Origin: Trichosphaerium sp. ATCC 40318
Lineage: Eukaryota; Discosea; Flabellinia; Trichosidae
Reading direction: 5' to 3'
Length of the DNA stretch: 64,000 nucleotides
NCBI GenBank assembly: GCA_038496445.1
Contig: JALMLS010000155.1
Span: forward strand, 158,064 to 222,063
In this document: positions 35,054 to 45,882 of the stretch, one piece after another
Numbering within the stretch: position 1 is the stretch's first letter
Layout of the letters: each line of letters begins with the position of its first letter
The notes under the pieces: model-generated
Told to the model about the DNA's origin: nothing
What the model saw: the letters and a program-made list of their open reading frames with translations, nothing else
Databases searched by the model: none
Position numbers and translations under genes: made by a program

Positions 35054-35472
35054 TCAAGAAAGGTACTTTTTCAAGATGTCAGCGACTACACCAACATACT
35101 TCTCCATGGCATCGTCCTTGGACATACCTTCCATAGAAATAAGCAACTGGTACAAAAAAAAAAAAAAAATTATACCTTTACGGCTCTCCCAAGCATCCCA
35201 TTTAGCCTTGGCTTCTAATTGAATGCTCCATGGTGAAGCTATAAGTATTAGTTGGCGCAGCAACATTTCCCGTAGTACGAATACCTGCAGAATTATCGCC
35301 AACAGTGGCTTGCTTGTACAAACCGTACAATTGAAGCAATTCTTCGTTGGTTGGTTTCTTTCCAACTTCTTGGAGCTTTGTTTTAACGTCAGAAGCGGCA
35401 GTTTCGAATCTAGTCTAAAGGGCGTTAATATAGCACCAAAGTTGAAAGAAAGCGTGCCTTGAGGTCGGCCAT
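35054..35472 (-). CDS. acyl-CoA-binding protein
   Basis: MADLK is spliced to TRFETAASDVKTKL, then LLQLYGLYKQATVGDN, a linker, KAKWDAWESRKG and MSKDDAMEKYVGVVADILKK, ending KYLS. The YxxYKQATVGD and KWDAW motifs with the SK(D/E)DAMxxY helix are the acyl-CoA pocket of the ACBP family. Its length (about 100 residues) fits single-domain ACBP, with a slightly longer loop (SAGIRTTGNVAAPTNTYSFT) between helices 2 and 3. It buffers and carries long-chain acyl-CoA in the cytosol. The first intron (35415-35457) needs a GC donor (AAG/gcacgc) and a ctttag acceptor; this is the only join in phase. Confidence 0.9.
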
Positions 35473-35852
35473 TTTGGAATTATTAGTAGGTTTTTGAAAA
35501 TACCTTGCTTGACTTGGTTCACTAACCCTGTACCATAACTGATTGGCCCCACTATTTGCCTACAACTGCCATACGTCAACATGTAAACAGCAGATTGTAA
35601 AATAATAAAAGAGCTGCTTCTACATCGTCACGAAAGGATTAAAATTGTAATCAATTGCACTCTACAAGGCTTACAAGGCTTATGAAATTGTTTTGCGGTT
35701 TTTTTTTTTTGCAACGTCGTACTCAAAAGTTGAAAACGGTATCGTAGCGCCGCATTGGCATCATTCGTATTTCAACCGCTTCCCGTTTATTCGAGAACCA
35801 CCCATCCTTAAGGGAGTTTTAGTTGAAACGTACAAATTGTAATTCCACCCAG
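35473..35852. promoter_or_regulatory. divergent spacer, ACBP and Gln-rich gene
   Basis: 380 bp between two opposed starts, with a T run near 35700. Promoters for both genes must be here; I see no specific motif. Confidence 0.3.
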
Positions 35853-37646
35853 ATGTCACAGACGCTCTACAGTACGCCGTCACTCAACTTATTTCAGCAA
35901 GTAGCAGAGAATGAACCCGCAACAGCCAATAAAGCCAGCTTGGGTTTCTCTGCAAGCCTCGGAGGTATGATGTCCCTTGATAATACCCAGCCTACTCCCG
36001 TAGCTCAGAAGCAGCCTACACAACACCAACCATCTTCGAACGGGCAAAAACAAGAGCCCACGTCGCTGCTTGGCTATGGGCAACCGTACTCCCTCCCTGA
36101 AACGGCCAAAGACCTGCCACCTGCCAATATATTTGATCCTTTACACCCAACGCCTTCAAGTAGCGTTCCAACACCCGCAGCGCAACCGAACCTACAGCAA
36201 AGTATTAGTCAACAGTACAATTCACAGCACTCTCAGCACGCAGCAAATAGCGTGCCCGTAACTCAAGCGCAATCTTCACCAGCTCCAGCACAAAAAGCAC
36301 CAACTGCTCCATCTGACAGTTTAATTGTATTAACCAAGGTACGTTAAATATACTCGATTTTAAACCGGTTTTATGTTACAAGGAGCTATTTAAAAAAAGC
36401 CAAAGCGTTAATTGTGTTAAATTATAACAAAGTCTCTTATACCCCTTTGTGCTTACCATCCTACGCTTTAGTTACAAGCCCACCTCGAAAAAATATCAAA
36501 CTACATGGTAAGTGTTGACGAGCGTTTGAAGAAACTTGAAACCACCTCACAGAGTATACTGCGCACTCAATCCACGTCTGAGGCTAAAAGGTACCTGCGC
36601 AATCAACTTCATTTGTATCAAAAGAATAACTTGTGTTCAGGAAAGCCTTTGAAGATGTCGTTGAATCAGAGTTAGAAATTATTAAAGGCACACAACAACA
36701 ACAATCCAGGTCACTTACAGCTATCATGTCTTCTGGTGCGTACCCAACAGGATCCGAGAAAGTTTTCTTCAAACCAAACACGGTTTTTTTTCCAAAACAA
36801 ATTTCTTACCAACGGTTCTTTTATAGTACAACTACAAACACAACACGAACTTGAAAAAGTGTCAAGGCGACTGGATGCTCGTACACAGCATGCACCTCCT
36901 CCACCAGCACATACCCAATACGTCGAAGATGACCTAGAACTCGCCAGGCGCTTACAAGCGCAATTTGACAATGAAGGTGCTGATGCCTCTACCTCACGCA
37001 AGAAGCGACGCAGCCATTATCCTAAGGTGACATCCACACCTTCTGAGCCTACTTCTCATGCTTCAGATTTGGAGTTTGCAAAACAACTACAAGTAAGTGT
37101 ATTGAATAAATCAATAAAAGAAAAAAAAATTCTTACACTTCTGTTTTAGGCTCAGTTCGACAGTGAAGCGGTAGATACTGAAGCAAAAGAAGAAGGCAGG
37201 GGCGAAGGAAAGGGTTTCTGGTCAAAAGTATTTGGCCCTAAACGCGACGGGCCAATTGACTATGACTCAACAACAACTGAAAAGGAACCAAAGGAAGAAA
37301 CTTCTAAGCCAAAACGAAAAAAGAAGAGCTCCTCCTCCAAAACTTCTAAACCATCAGGAGGTACTGACGGTTTTTAATTAAAATTTGTCAATGCTAGTTC
37401 GTCAAAACAATTAAGTTTTATGTAACGAAAACTAATTTGTCATTAGATCAACCGACATACCAACAGCCGCAAGCGACACCAGCCTACCCTTATTATTTAC
37501 CGCAAATGCCTATGCAACAAATGCCTCAGATGGCAATGTATCCAAACGCTACACAAATGCAACCTATGGCTCAAATGCAGCCAGCAATGGCACCATATCA
37601 AGCCACCGGTCAAATGGCTCAACCTATGTATTATGTCCAACAGTAA
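35853..37646 (+). CDS. Gln/Pro-rich protein with two ubiquitin-interaction-like motifs
   Basis: It begins MSQTLYSTPSLNLFQQVAEN and has a long Gln/Ser/Pro-rich N-terminal half. A short coiled coil follows (LEKISNYMVSVDERLKKLET). Two copies of a charged helix come next: DDLELARRLQAQFDNEGAD and SDLEFAKQLQAQFDSEAVD, the second split by an intron. They resemble MIU/UIM-type helices that bind ubiquitin (acidic lead, invariant Ala, LQ). A basic segment (KPKRKKKSSSSK) follows, then a Met/Gln/Pro-rich tail (QMPMQQMPQMAMYPN) ending YYVQQ. No enzyme domain is visible. Prion-like composition at both ends suggests a condensate or adaptor protein, as inference. Confidence 0.55.
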
Positions 37647-37999
37647 GATCTGGCCTAGTGCGCTTGTTCGTTTCAGGCATGATACGTTATTGAGTTACGC
37701 GCCACAGAGGGCTCGTTGTAAAGTTAGAAGCCTCATTGGAGCAAATGCTGTAAATAAACACAAACAAAAAAAAAAAAAAAAAAGTAAGCAGTTGCCGCAA
37801 AAGCGAATAAGGAAACCCTCCTACAAGGCCCGTTTACGAGTTGTGAAAGTGCCACATCGTTTGCGTTAGTAGTGTTTGGTACACTTAGATTGCTTTGCAG
37901 TTTTGTACTGGAAAGGATAAAAAATAAAAAGAAGTTTGGCTTAACAGAAAATTGTGTCCTAAAATTACGAGCGAACCCGTACTGTGACATCTCAACAAC
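37647..37999. other. spacer before the PH-TIPE gene
   Basis: 353 bp, with an A run at about 37770. Open frames here do not look like exons. It includes the 3' UTR of the Gln-rich gene and the promoter of the next gene. Confidence 0.4.
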
Positions 38000-39497
38000 A
38001 TGTCTGACAAAACAAAGGGCGACAAACACAAGTCCGGTGGAAAAGCGACAAAGAAGAGCAAAAAAGCAAAGGACCAAGACCCACATAAGGAGTTGCCTGA
38101 CGAGATATCTAATTCCGAGTCGGAGGGCGAAGGAGAAGTGAAACTCGCTCATGTTGGGTACATCCAGGTTAAAGCAAAGGGAAAGTTCAAAGCACACTAC
38201 TGTGTGCTTATTGGAGGAACCTTTTATTGGTTTAAGAACAATCTGGTGCGTTTGGGCGAATGTTGTTTTTTTAGCTTTTTTGTTCGTACAAGCCTTTGTG
38301 ACGAGAAAAAACGCGTACAATGGCAATGGTGTGGCGTACGCGGCGTACAAAAAACAGTTTTGCAAACAGTTTTTGAAACAACTCAGCGATCCTAAACAGA
38401 TCTCGTCGAGTGCATCGTTATTTGCACGCACGCGCCTTTCAACCCAACTCGAAATTCCAGACATCGTTCCTAACCTCGTGCTTCAGGATCAAACGCCGGC
38501 AGGTAAAGTGGAGCTAGCAGCCGCAAAAATTGATTCCAAGAGTGATGACAAACACCCTTTCACGCTAACGTTATCTACAAGTGCGTTTTTTTTATTGTTT
38601 TTCCAAAGCGAAAATTAAAACAAAACACCACACGCTTTTTTGAGGGCAAATATTTCGTTTTGATGTAATTTATTATTATTTTTTGATGCTTTAGAATGAC
38701 AAATAACGTGTTGTACTAGGCGAGGGAGCCTTTGAAGGTGCTTGCAGTGCTCCGGGAGACCTTGAAACATGGCTAAAAATGTTGAAGGAGAATAGTTCAC
38801 TTCCTCCGGCGGAACCACCAATGCGCGCTGGTAAAAAGCAGGTGCGCAAATTTTTTCTATCCGAATTGACTGAAAAAAAAAGTTTGCTGTATTTTCTGTA
38901 AAAATTGACTGCAACTACTACACAACACTTGAAAATAGACCCGAGGTTCTGATGTTCTTTTAGTCTAAATCCACGGCTGCCAAAAAGGCAGTAGCAACCA
39001 AATTGTCAACTAGTAAGGTCGGCAAAGGTGTTATTAAGAAGGTAATCAACGACGAGACTGCTGCTCTTCTTGTATCTATTCGCAGAATAATCAAAAAAAC
39101 TTCTGGTCCAAAGAAAGCTGACGAGATCGAAAAAAATATAATCAAGCTAGCTGTCAAATCGTACCTATTGATCGACCGCAAAAAGCTTCAAGGCGACGAA
39201 TTCCTTGTTGCAGATAAACCGCTTCGCGAAGCCTTCGAATTGCTTATCAAATGTTTCAACGGACGAGGCCGTGTTGACCCAAAGGTCCTCCAAGGCGCTT
39301 TCGTGCGTGTAGAAGAGATGCTCAAAAATGCAGAGACCGTCATTACAAACTTACTCGCGCCTCACTTGACTCCAAAGAACATGTTCCGTATCTCCTCTAC
39401 TTTCGGACACCTTGCGCACAATGACTTCCTCAATCAAGTATTCAGAGATGATACCCTTGAAGAGGACTTAGAAAAGCTCATTGATGCTATGGAATAG
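38000..39497 (+). CDS. PH domain fused to TIPE (TNFAIP8) domain
   Basis: MSDKTKGDKHKSGGKATKK is a Lys-rich start followed by an acidic patch. A PH domain comes next: VGYIQVKAKGKFKAHYCVLI, GGTFYWFKNN, then HPFTLTLST and ACSAPGDLETWLKMLKE with the invariant C-terminal Trp. After a Lys/Ala-rich linker the last large exon (about 38963-39497) holds an all-helical TIPE domain: VIKKVINDETAALLVSIRRI, EKNIIKLAVKSYLL, APHLTPKNMFRISSTFGHLA and DFLNQVF, matching the HLTxKSxxRIxxVFxHxxxxxFL core of TNFAIP8. TIPE proteins hold and shuttle phosphoinositides in a central cavity. A PH domain in front would help membrane targeting. I know of no described PH-TIPE protein. Confidence 0.8.
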
Positions 39498-39801
39498 TAC
39501 GTTTTTTTTTTTGAAAGTTTTCAATCAATTGTGTCTGTACTTACGTTTTTTGTAGCTACACGCAATTCCACTACTAGTCAGAAACTTTGTTGTTTTAGCG
39601 TGTCGCTTAGGCCAATCAAACAAATATCAACTTCCTCTGTTGATGCTTGTATCTTGTACACTTAATATTATCGTGCCATTAATGCTTTTGTACGCTGGTT
39701 ACTCGTAGAATTATAATTTACGTTTGAACAATTATTTTGGCTCCTGAAAAGGTTGCGTGTGAAAATTTAGTCAACGCCTAATAATCTTGCTACCTCACAA
39801 G
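39498..39801. other. spacer after the PH-TIPE gene
   Basis: 304 bp, with a T run right after the stop and no exon-like frame. It should hold the PH-TIPE 3' end and the promoter of the secreted propeller gene. Confidence 0.4.
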
Positions 39802-41551
39802 ATGCAAGCTTGGTTTTCGTTGTTAGTATTGCTTGTAGGTATTGTGGGTGTACAAGCTTTACCATTTTGTCCTATGAAAGGCTGTGACCCAACCGTTTCT
39901 TATTTGTCGCTTGCAATTGTACCATCTGCACCTTTAGAATTAAAGTGGCAGTTGAATAGCCTCAATGGTACCAGTCTTCGTATCAAAACCGGTGGTGGTT
40001 GCTCTACTGCAGGTAGTAACGCGTATTGTACTGTGCAGAACCTCAATGGTATGATTACATGTGTTGTTACTTGTTTTCGTTATTAAACACCTATTAGGTT
40101 TATTGGCTGTCGCACCAAATGGATCAGTATTGTGGCAATCTCCCATATTGAGCGACGCGTAAAAAGTTAAAGTTCACGTGCTATTTTGTAACGTTAACTA
40201 GTGAAGCGATACCTCTTGTTCTGGGATTTGGTGGCACCGCAGTTATTTCTCACGATGCTGAAAGGTAGTATCTTTTGTACATGTCCTCACTCTTACTTGT
40301 GATTCATTAGTATTGCACTATTAGTGGCAAATGGATCTCCAGGTTGGGCACTATCTTCTACACCAACACTATTTTCTCCAGCTTTGAACAAGAATTTGTT
40401 TTTCGCACGTGACAATATGTTTAGCACAGTAAGCAAGTGTATTTACAGAGCATTAGATCCTTGGTGACAAGAGAAACGGTGGAGTGGTGGCTATCGATCC
40501 AAATGGATTGTCCTATGCCTCTCTTGATTTTACTGTACCTGGTGGGACATTCGGGATTGTTAGTGAGTTACAAAGGTTTTTTTTGTAGTGTCAGTTGCTT
40601 CATTCTAACGTTGAAGGTACACCTCCTGTGATTGGTAACAGAAACTACGTTCTCACTCAATTTCATGCGGACGAGGGGTAAGTTTGTTTCCTTGGTTTAT
40701 CAGACTTATTAAAAGATAAGGAAAGAACAAAAAAATATGTTTTCTGCGTATGCAATTGACCTTCATGTCGCCCTTTCCGGTCGTTTAAATATATCGTGGG
40801 TATATAGTATGGATGGCAATGTTACAAATAGTCAGTATGTTTGTTAATGCATTAAGAAGGGTGATAGATGAGTCTAATTTGTTGTAGGGCGATGTCGGTA
40901 AATGATCCAAAAAGTGGCAGTAATTCTTTGCTTATACCTTACCTCGACACCGATGATGTGTTGCAAATTGTTTGCATTCTTGATAAAGGCGATTCATATG
41001 CTTATCATTGGCAAACATCGTTAAATACCTATAATACAACGTACAGTTCTTTACTGTTAGATACATTTTGGAGATCTTATTTTATTGTAGTGCATTCTTG
41101 GCATCTGACGGTAACGAAATGGTTGTTGCTAGTGTGGCGAATACCTCAATTTTACATTTCGTGGATCTGATTACTGGGTTTATACTCAGAAGTGTGGACA
41201 TGAAGAGATTATTAAACGTGACAAACGACGTAGCGTTACAATATTTTAACACTGCCATACCTAACAAACTCATAGGTATTGATTACAGCGCCTGCTTTGC
41301 TCGTAGGACAAGGGAATAGCAAATATTGTATAGTTCCTGTATTCATTTGTGAAGCTGATACTAGTGTTGTTGTTGCAATAGATATGAATAGCATTTCATT
41401 AGCATGGAGCGTAAAAGTCGGTGTTGGAAAAGAAAATACTGTTGTATCAAATGTAATCGTACTGAACGGAGTTGATGGCCCTTTAGTTGTAGTACCAACA
41501 GCAGCGGGTTTAAAAGCGTTTGGTGAATTGAATAAAAGTGATACGTTTTAA
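39802..41551 (+). CDS. secreted PQQ-like beta-propeller protein
   Basis: A signal peptide (MQAWFSLLVLLVGIVGVQA) precedes LPFCPMKGC. The exons then repeat a blade pattern of hydrophobic strands ending in phrases such as GLLAVAPNGSVLWQSPI, LVLGFGGTAVISHDAE, GGVVAIDPNGLSYASLDF and TPPVIGNRNYVLTQFHADEG, close to PQQ/BamB-type propellers (GxVxAxDPxTGxxxW). N-glycosylation sequons are frequent (NGT, NTT, NVT). The protein ends FGELNKSDTF without an obvious membrane anchor. About nine introns of 40-60 bp. The role is unknown; the propeller points to binding rather than a named enzyme. Dehydrogenase-type PQQ ligands are not visible. Confidence 0.6.
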
Positions 41552-42259
41552 GGCCTATTCTTGTTTTATTCGCACATTTATCACGTGCAAAGGTGTTTCG
41601 AGCTTACGCTCATAGTTGTCTTATCTATCTATAGCTTTTTCTTGTGCCCCATGACTTGTGAGCTATATCTTCTTTGTCTCTTTGCAAAGCAATTTACAAT
41701 GAGGTGCAAAGTTGTTCAATTGTTTGTATTTCTTTGTAGACGCAGATTCGAAGCTAGTATGCTCCATGGGTGCTTATAAGACTCAGTTGTATGTAAATCA
41801 TGTCATAGTATAACCTTAATACGGGTGGTTGTAGGTAGGCAACTACGAAGTAGTGATGTATGGTATTAATTACATTGACTTGTCATGTATATTTCCTTTT
41901 TGATACGGAATACTGTGCTATAGTATACTACCTACATAATTTAGGACGGCATAGAACTAAGTTGCGACGTAGTTCGTTGTCGTTATTTGTCGATGACACT
42001 TTACCCAAATTAATCCCGGCGTCGGGTATTTTTATCCCGTAGCTTCTTAATCCAGCTAACGACAAAAATTCGATACTTACGTAAGCTTAGGGCACACTAT
42101 GTAAGGATGGTGTTATGTACACAGTATAATACGCTGAATTTAGATGACAGACGTTTGTCGTTGCATTAATATGTTCCTGAAAAAAGTAACTTTTTTGTTC
42201 CGTTTGCGGAGTTTCTCAGACAGTCTAGTTTCTCCATATTTAAAAAACTGCATTCCTTC
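41552..42259. other. gene-free stretch before heliorhodopsin
   Basis: 708 bp without a supported exon. It should include the promoter of the heliorhodopsin gene. I found no repeat or RNA gene. Confidence 0.45.
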
Positions 42260-43150
42260 ATGTCCAGTCCCGACATCAACAACGCCTCACCGAGAGAAAC
42301 AACAATCCTAATGGACAGTAAAAAGAAAGAAGTATCAGATAAAACATTTAGGACACTGTTCTACTGGAACCTAGCGATGGCTATTTTTCACTTTATTCAG
42401 GCTGTAGCGATATTTGTGCTTGCTGGAGTAAATTCGACTTTCAGAGACTTTAAGCTACCTATTCGACGCCTAGAACTTGTCGTACGCCAGCCAGGCGGCG
42501 TTGGGAACGAGACAGGAGAATTTATCGACTCACAGCTAACTGATGTTGGTAACATTCGTGTAGCTCCCCTCACAGGCATATTTTCTTTGCTCTCGGCTAT
42601 ATTCCACGTTTTGGTGATTCTTCCTTACTTTAACAAATTGTACAAAAACGGTATCAGAGGCGGTTATAACTACTTTCGGTGGATTGAATACTCGCTATCC
42701 TCATCAGTTATGATTTTCCTAATTGCGCTCTTTTTCGGCATCTATGATATTGGCACTTTGGTCCTCATCGTAGCAGCAAACGCTACGTGCATGCTATGTG
42801 GTCTTTTAATGGAACAACTAAATCGGTATACTAAACACGTCAATTGGACACCTTTCCTTGTTGGTTGCTTCATTGAGATATTCCCCTTTGTGGCTATCTT
42901 TATAAGCTTCTTCTCTTCGGGTGGTAGACAAGCTCCAAGTTTTGTAGTTGTAATTTTGTTCGTTGAGATTATTTTCTTTTCTCTATTCGCATTCAACATG
43001 GTATTGCAATACGCAAAATTTTGGAAATGGCGCGACTATGTATTCGGCGAGATTGCCTACCAAGTGCTATCACTTGTTGCAAAAACTCTTCTTGCTTGGA
43101 TTGTGTTCGGAGGTCTAAATCAACCAAACGAATTTGCACAAGCATCATAG
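42260..43150 (+). CDS. heliorhodopsin
   Basis: A single 296-residue exon. Seven hydrophobic helices: 32-57, 103-124, 141-161, 163-186, 197-219, 226-250 and 264-286. The signature is heliorhodopsin, not type-1 rhodopsin. The N terminus is cytoplasmic, the first extracellular loop is long and polar (58-100), and the retinal lysine sits in helix 7 at SLVAKTLLAW (Lys275). The helix-3 counterion is Glu143 in RWIEYSLSS. Helices 5 and 6 carry FLVGCFIEIFPFVAIFIS and FVEIIFFSLFAFN, and the stretch WKWRDYVFGE precedes helix 7. Heliorhodopsins bind retinal in inverted orientation and have slow photocycles; reported roles are sensing, enzyme regulation and, in some viral forms, ion transport. The lack of introns is notable among intron-rich neighbours. 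Confidence 0.93.
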   Translation: MSSPDINNASPRETTILMDSKKKEVSDKTFRTLFYWNLAMAIFHFIQAVAIFVLAGVNSTFRDFKLPIRRLELVVRQPGGVGNETGEFIDSQLTDVGNIRVAPLTGIFSLLSAIFHVLVILPYFNKLYKNGIRGGYNYFRWIEYSLSSSVMIFLIALFFGIYDIGTLVLIVAANATCMLCGLLMEQLNRYTKHVNWTPFLVGCFIEIFPFVAIFISFFSSGGRQAPSFVVVILFVEIIFFSLFAFNMVLQYAKFWKWRDYVFGEIAYQVLSLVAKTLLAWIVFGGLNQPNEFAQAS

Positions 43151-43264
43151 AAATAAACATCTTTTTTTTGTTTGTTTTTGTCTTTAATTAATTTACAAGT
43201 TGTGCTCACCTTTTTTTAATCGCTTTGTCGTATAAAGTGAGCTGCCACTATATTAGTTTCTAGG

Positions 43265-43807
43265 CTATTCTTCGTCTTGCTCTCGGGATGTCAACAGTTT
43301 TGTTTTCTTAAAGTATTCTGCTACTTTCTTCTTGTTAAGATAAACAGTGGCACCAGCTCCGCAAAACACTTTGTTCTCTACCTACTAGATTTGTTGGTAC
43401 GTTTTCATTTTGCGGTCATGTACCTTGACAGGAATGGCCCATTCGGGTACAACAAAATTTTTGAGTTCTTCTTTGGTTGCCATCGCCAATTGCGCGTACA
43501 GAGTATATTCCGGCGTGATTGCGTTAAATTCTAAGCGAATACAGTCTGTTGTAACTTCGAGGTGTGTTATTTTCGAATTCGGGTCTGGATTGTGGATGAC
43601 ATTATCTTGTACGTTGTTTGACACGTTTTTACCAAGCAAACTCGGCAAAATCTTGTTGAAGCGTTCATTTTGCGCCAGCAATTGTGCCACGCCGTCATGA
43701 GTATTACTAGATTGATTAGACGCGTAGTGACGCTTTGTACGAGACAGGTAAGGAACTTTTGCAATGCAACGTTTATTGGCCCAACGTACGCCCAGTACGG
43801 CACGCAT
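43265..43807 (-). CDS. unknown protein, probably mitochondrial
   Basis: The start at 43807 gives MRAVLGVRWANKRCIAKVPY followed by LSRTKRHYAS, an Arg/Lys-rich presequence without acids. The mature part has ERFNKILPSLLGKNV, SKITHLEVTTDCIRLEF, YTLYAQLAMATKEELKNF and EWAIPVK. A 46-bp intron then joins to NKVFCGAGATVYLNKKKVAE, ending SREQDEE. I do not recognise the family. About 165 residues. It is convergent with heliorhodopsin, 114 bp apart. Confidence 0.5.
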
Positions 43808-43918
43808 GGCCGCGATGTAGCACAAGAAAAAACCTTTTAGCAGTTGTTTAAGTTGTAGTTGGCTGGAAATCAGCAAGCTCAGTTTAAATGTGAGTCTAGG
43901 CAAGCGATTGGCGTTAAT

Positions 43919-44308
43919 CTATAATCTTGCAATCCATCTTCGTTGTAATATGAAATTGACACATGACTTGTTAGAGAAAGTGTACAAAGGTTTGCTTAGA
44001 TCTTCTTTTGAGAGTTTAAAGCCCTCTTCATCCAATACAGAGAGGTTTCGCAAATTATACGCAGACAATGCCTCTTTGACGGTAGTATTAGCAGATAAAG
44101 ATGCTCTGTTCCTCTGTTGTACTAAATTAAAGGTTTTTGCCGTGAATGGTTTTACTGTAACGAAAACAGTAATGTTTCCACTCCCTCGCTCTTTTTGCGG
44201 GTCCCCTGTACCAAACTTTTTTATCTTTGTTTCTGTGGCGTATTCCCAACCGCTCTTTACAAGTTGTGTGGCTACACCACCCGCTAGAGAGGCTAAAACG
44301 ACTGCCAT
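43919..44308 (-). CDS. small membrane-anchored protein of unknown function
   Basis: From the Met at 44308 the protein reads MAVVLASLAGGVATQLVKSG, a hydrophobic Gly/Ala helix, then a soluble part (TETKIKKFGTGDPQKERGS, VKEALSAYNLRNLSVLDEEG) ending LQRRWIARL. The frame stays open upstream to about 44417 (FVDQDFLRDYLPTKFAFNL), so an earlier exon may supply the true start. I found no in-phase donor for it. Unrecognised; a mitochondrial or ER location would fit the single helix. Confidence 0.4.
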   Translation of the reverse strand: MAVVLASLAGGVATQLVKSGWEYATETKIKKFGTGDPQKERGSGNITVFVTVKPFTAKTFNLVQQRNRASLSANTTVKEALSAYNLRNLSVLDEEGFKLSKEDLSKPLYTFSNKSCVNFILQRRWIARL

Positions 44309-44461
44309 CACTACAGAGTTTGTACGAATTAAGTTAAACGCGAATTTAGTTGGCAAGTAGTCTCTCAAAAAATCTTGATCCACAAAGGTATTTAATATGC
44401 GACAGCACTAAGCAAAAAGGGTGTTCGTGTAATTTTTAAAGTTGATACAAGTATTTCTCAT

Positions 44462-45455
44462 TTAAATGAGCTTTTTCTTTTTGAAGTACATTTTTAGGTA
44501 GCGTAATTGCAAGTAACCCGCAGTTACAACTAGGATAACTTGCGCCAATGAAAACCAGAATACACGTCCGCTTGTACTCTCTGTTGTGGATCTGAAGCGC
44601 ATCTCTCTTCTCTGAAGAGAAGTGTTAAAAGTGACATGTCATTTTGAAAAAAAAAACCCAAACAATAGTTCGCTTTTATACTATCATCTACTGCGTACCT
44701 TTGAGTATCTTTGGTCAGCCCTAATATTGTCTATTTTTGTCTGAAGGTTTAGAAGGCGGCTATGAATTTCTGTACACACCATTAGTGATGCCGGTTACAA
44801 AAGGTTTTTTTGCATTTTTTTTTGTTCATCAGGAAATGACGTTTTGACACGTACGATCAATATGCTTCTTTTCAGCTGCATTTTCTTGGTCGTTCATTCC
44901 CCATTCTTCGTCTCCCATACCACCCAAGTGGAAGTCCATGTAAAATTTCTGTGAGAGTCAAGAAGAATGACAGTTGAAAAGAATGCGTTTAGCATATTAA
45001 ATAAAACGTTGATTGGCGGATACAAATTTACTGAGGCCTCTCCAACTGGCACTGGTCGTTTGAAAACAAATACTGTGCTCTCCCGCGTCATGACTAGTGA
45101 TAGTGAAGCTACCTTTCTTTGGGTAGTTTCTACGATGTGTTTCTGCGCCCGTTGGGCCATTAACTGTGACCTAAACAGAAAGTTTGTGAATAATAACAAC
45201 TGTTTTATCTATTAGTACCATAATTTCGAACTGCGCGTTATTAATATCCTGTGATCCGGCTTGCATTGACTCAACGCGCCATTGAGCGCCTACGAGGAAG
45301 TCCCTTGGTATCTATTGAAAGGTTACGTCTGCTCTCTTTTTTGACGCGTAGCTAACCTCCTGAACAAAACACTTTCTTTGTCCTTCAGTCATGTGTATGT
45401 ACCAGCAAAATGCGCCAGTGAGGTGCAAAAGTAGCAAGCAACCAACGAGCTTCAT
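44462..45455 (-). CDS. p24/TMED family cargo receptor
   Basis: A signal peptide (MKLVGCLLLLHLTGAFCWYI) leads to EGQRKCFVQE. The GOLD domain is read across exons: DFLVGAQWRVESM, VNGPTGAETHRRN, GSFTITSHDAGEHSICFQTT, and FYMDFHLGGMGDEEWGM. A coiled coil (ENAAEKKHIDR) follows. The TM end STTESTSGRVFWFSLAQVIL and the tail YLQLRYLKMYFKKKKLI close the protein. The final KKLI is a dilysine KKXX signal for COPI retrieval to the ER. p24 proteins are type-I membrane proteins that cycle between ER and Golgi and load cargo such as GPI-anchored proteins into COPII vesicles. Confidence 0.9.
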
Positions 45456-45882
45456 CTTGGTGGTGTTCAACGTGGCAGCTTTGTGAATAAGAGTGGCTGG
45501 TTTTTTTGCTGACTTGACTTTTCCAAACTTATAGTCAATCTATTCACTAAACCTGGACTTACTCGTTGTCTAATTTATTTTCGTTCCATAGAACATACTT
45601 AAGCCTTAGTCTCGTACGTATTCACATTTACGCTCCAGTATTGTTAAACCTTGTACTCCGTATTTTGAATACCTAGTAAGAGTTGTTTGCGAGTCGTCAC
45701 ACGTGCGTGGACTGTTTGTGCAACCAACATTGTATCACGGTTTTAGCTTCTGTCGCTGTCTTAGCTACACATCTACGAGCTTTTTTACTTGATTTGGTCG
45801 AAAGTGAAGCGTCAGTATTGTTGCGTTGAAAAAAAAACTGTATTACAGAAAGGAACTAAGCAACTTTATTAACAGGACCAAC
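45456..45882. other. spacer, nothing recognised
   Basis: 427 bp between two leftward genes, with stops in all frames. It likely holds the p24 promoter and the 3' UTR of the upstream charged protein. Confidence 0.4.

Noticed and set aside
37733-38464. 243-residue open frame on the minus strand
   Set aside because: It lies antisense to the start of the PH-TIPE gene and its upstream spacer. It is full of Phe/Leu runs from A-rich sense DNA and matches no family.
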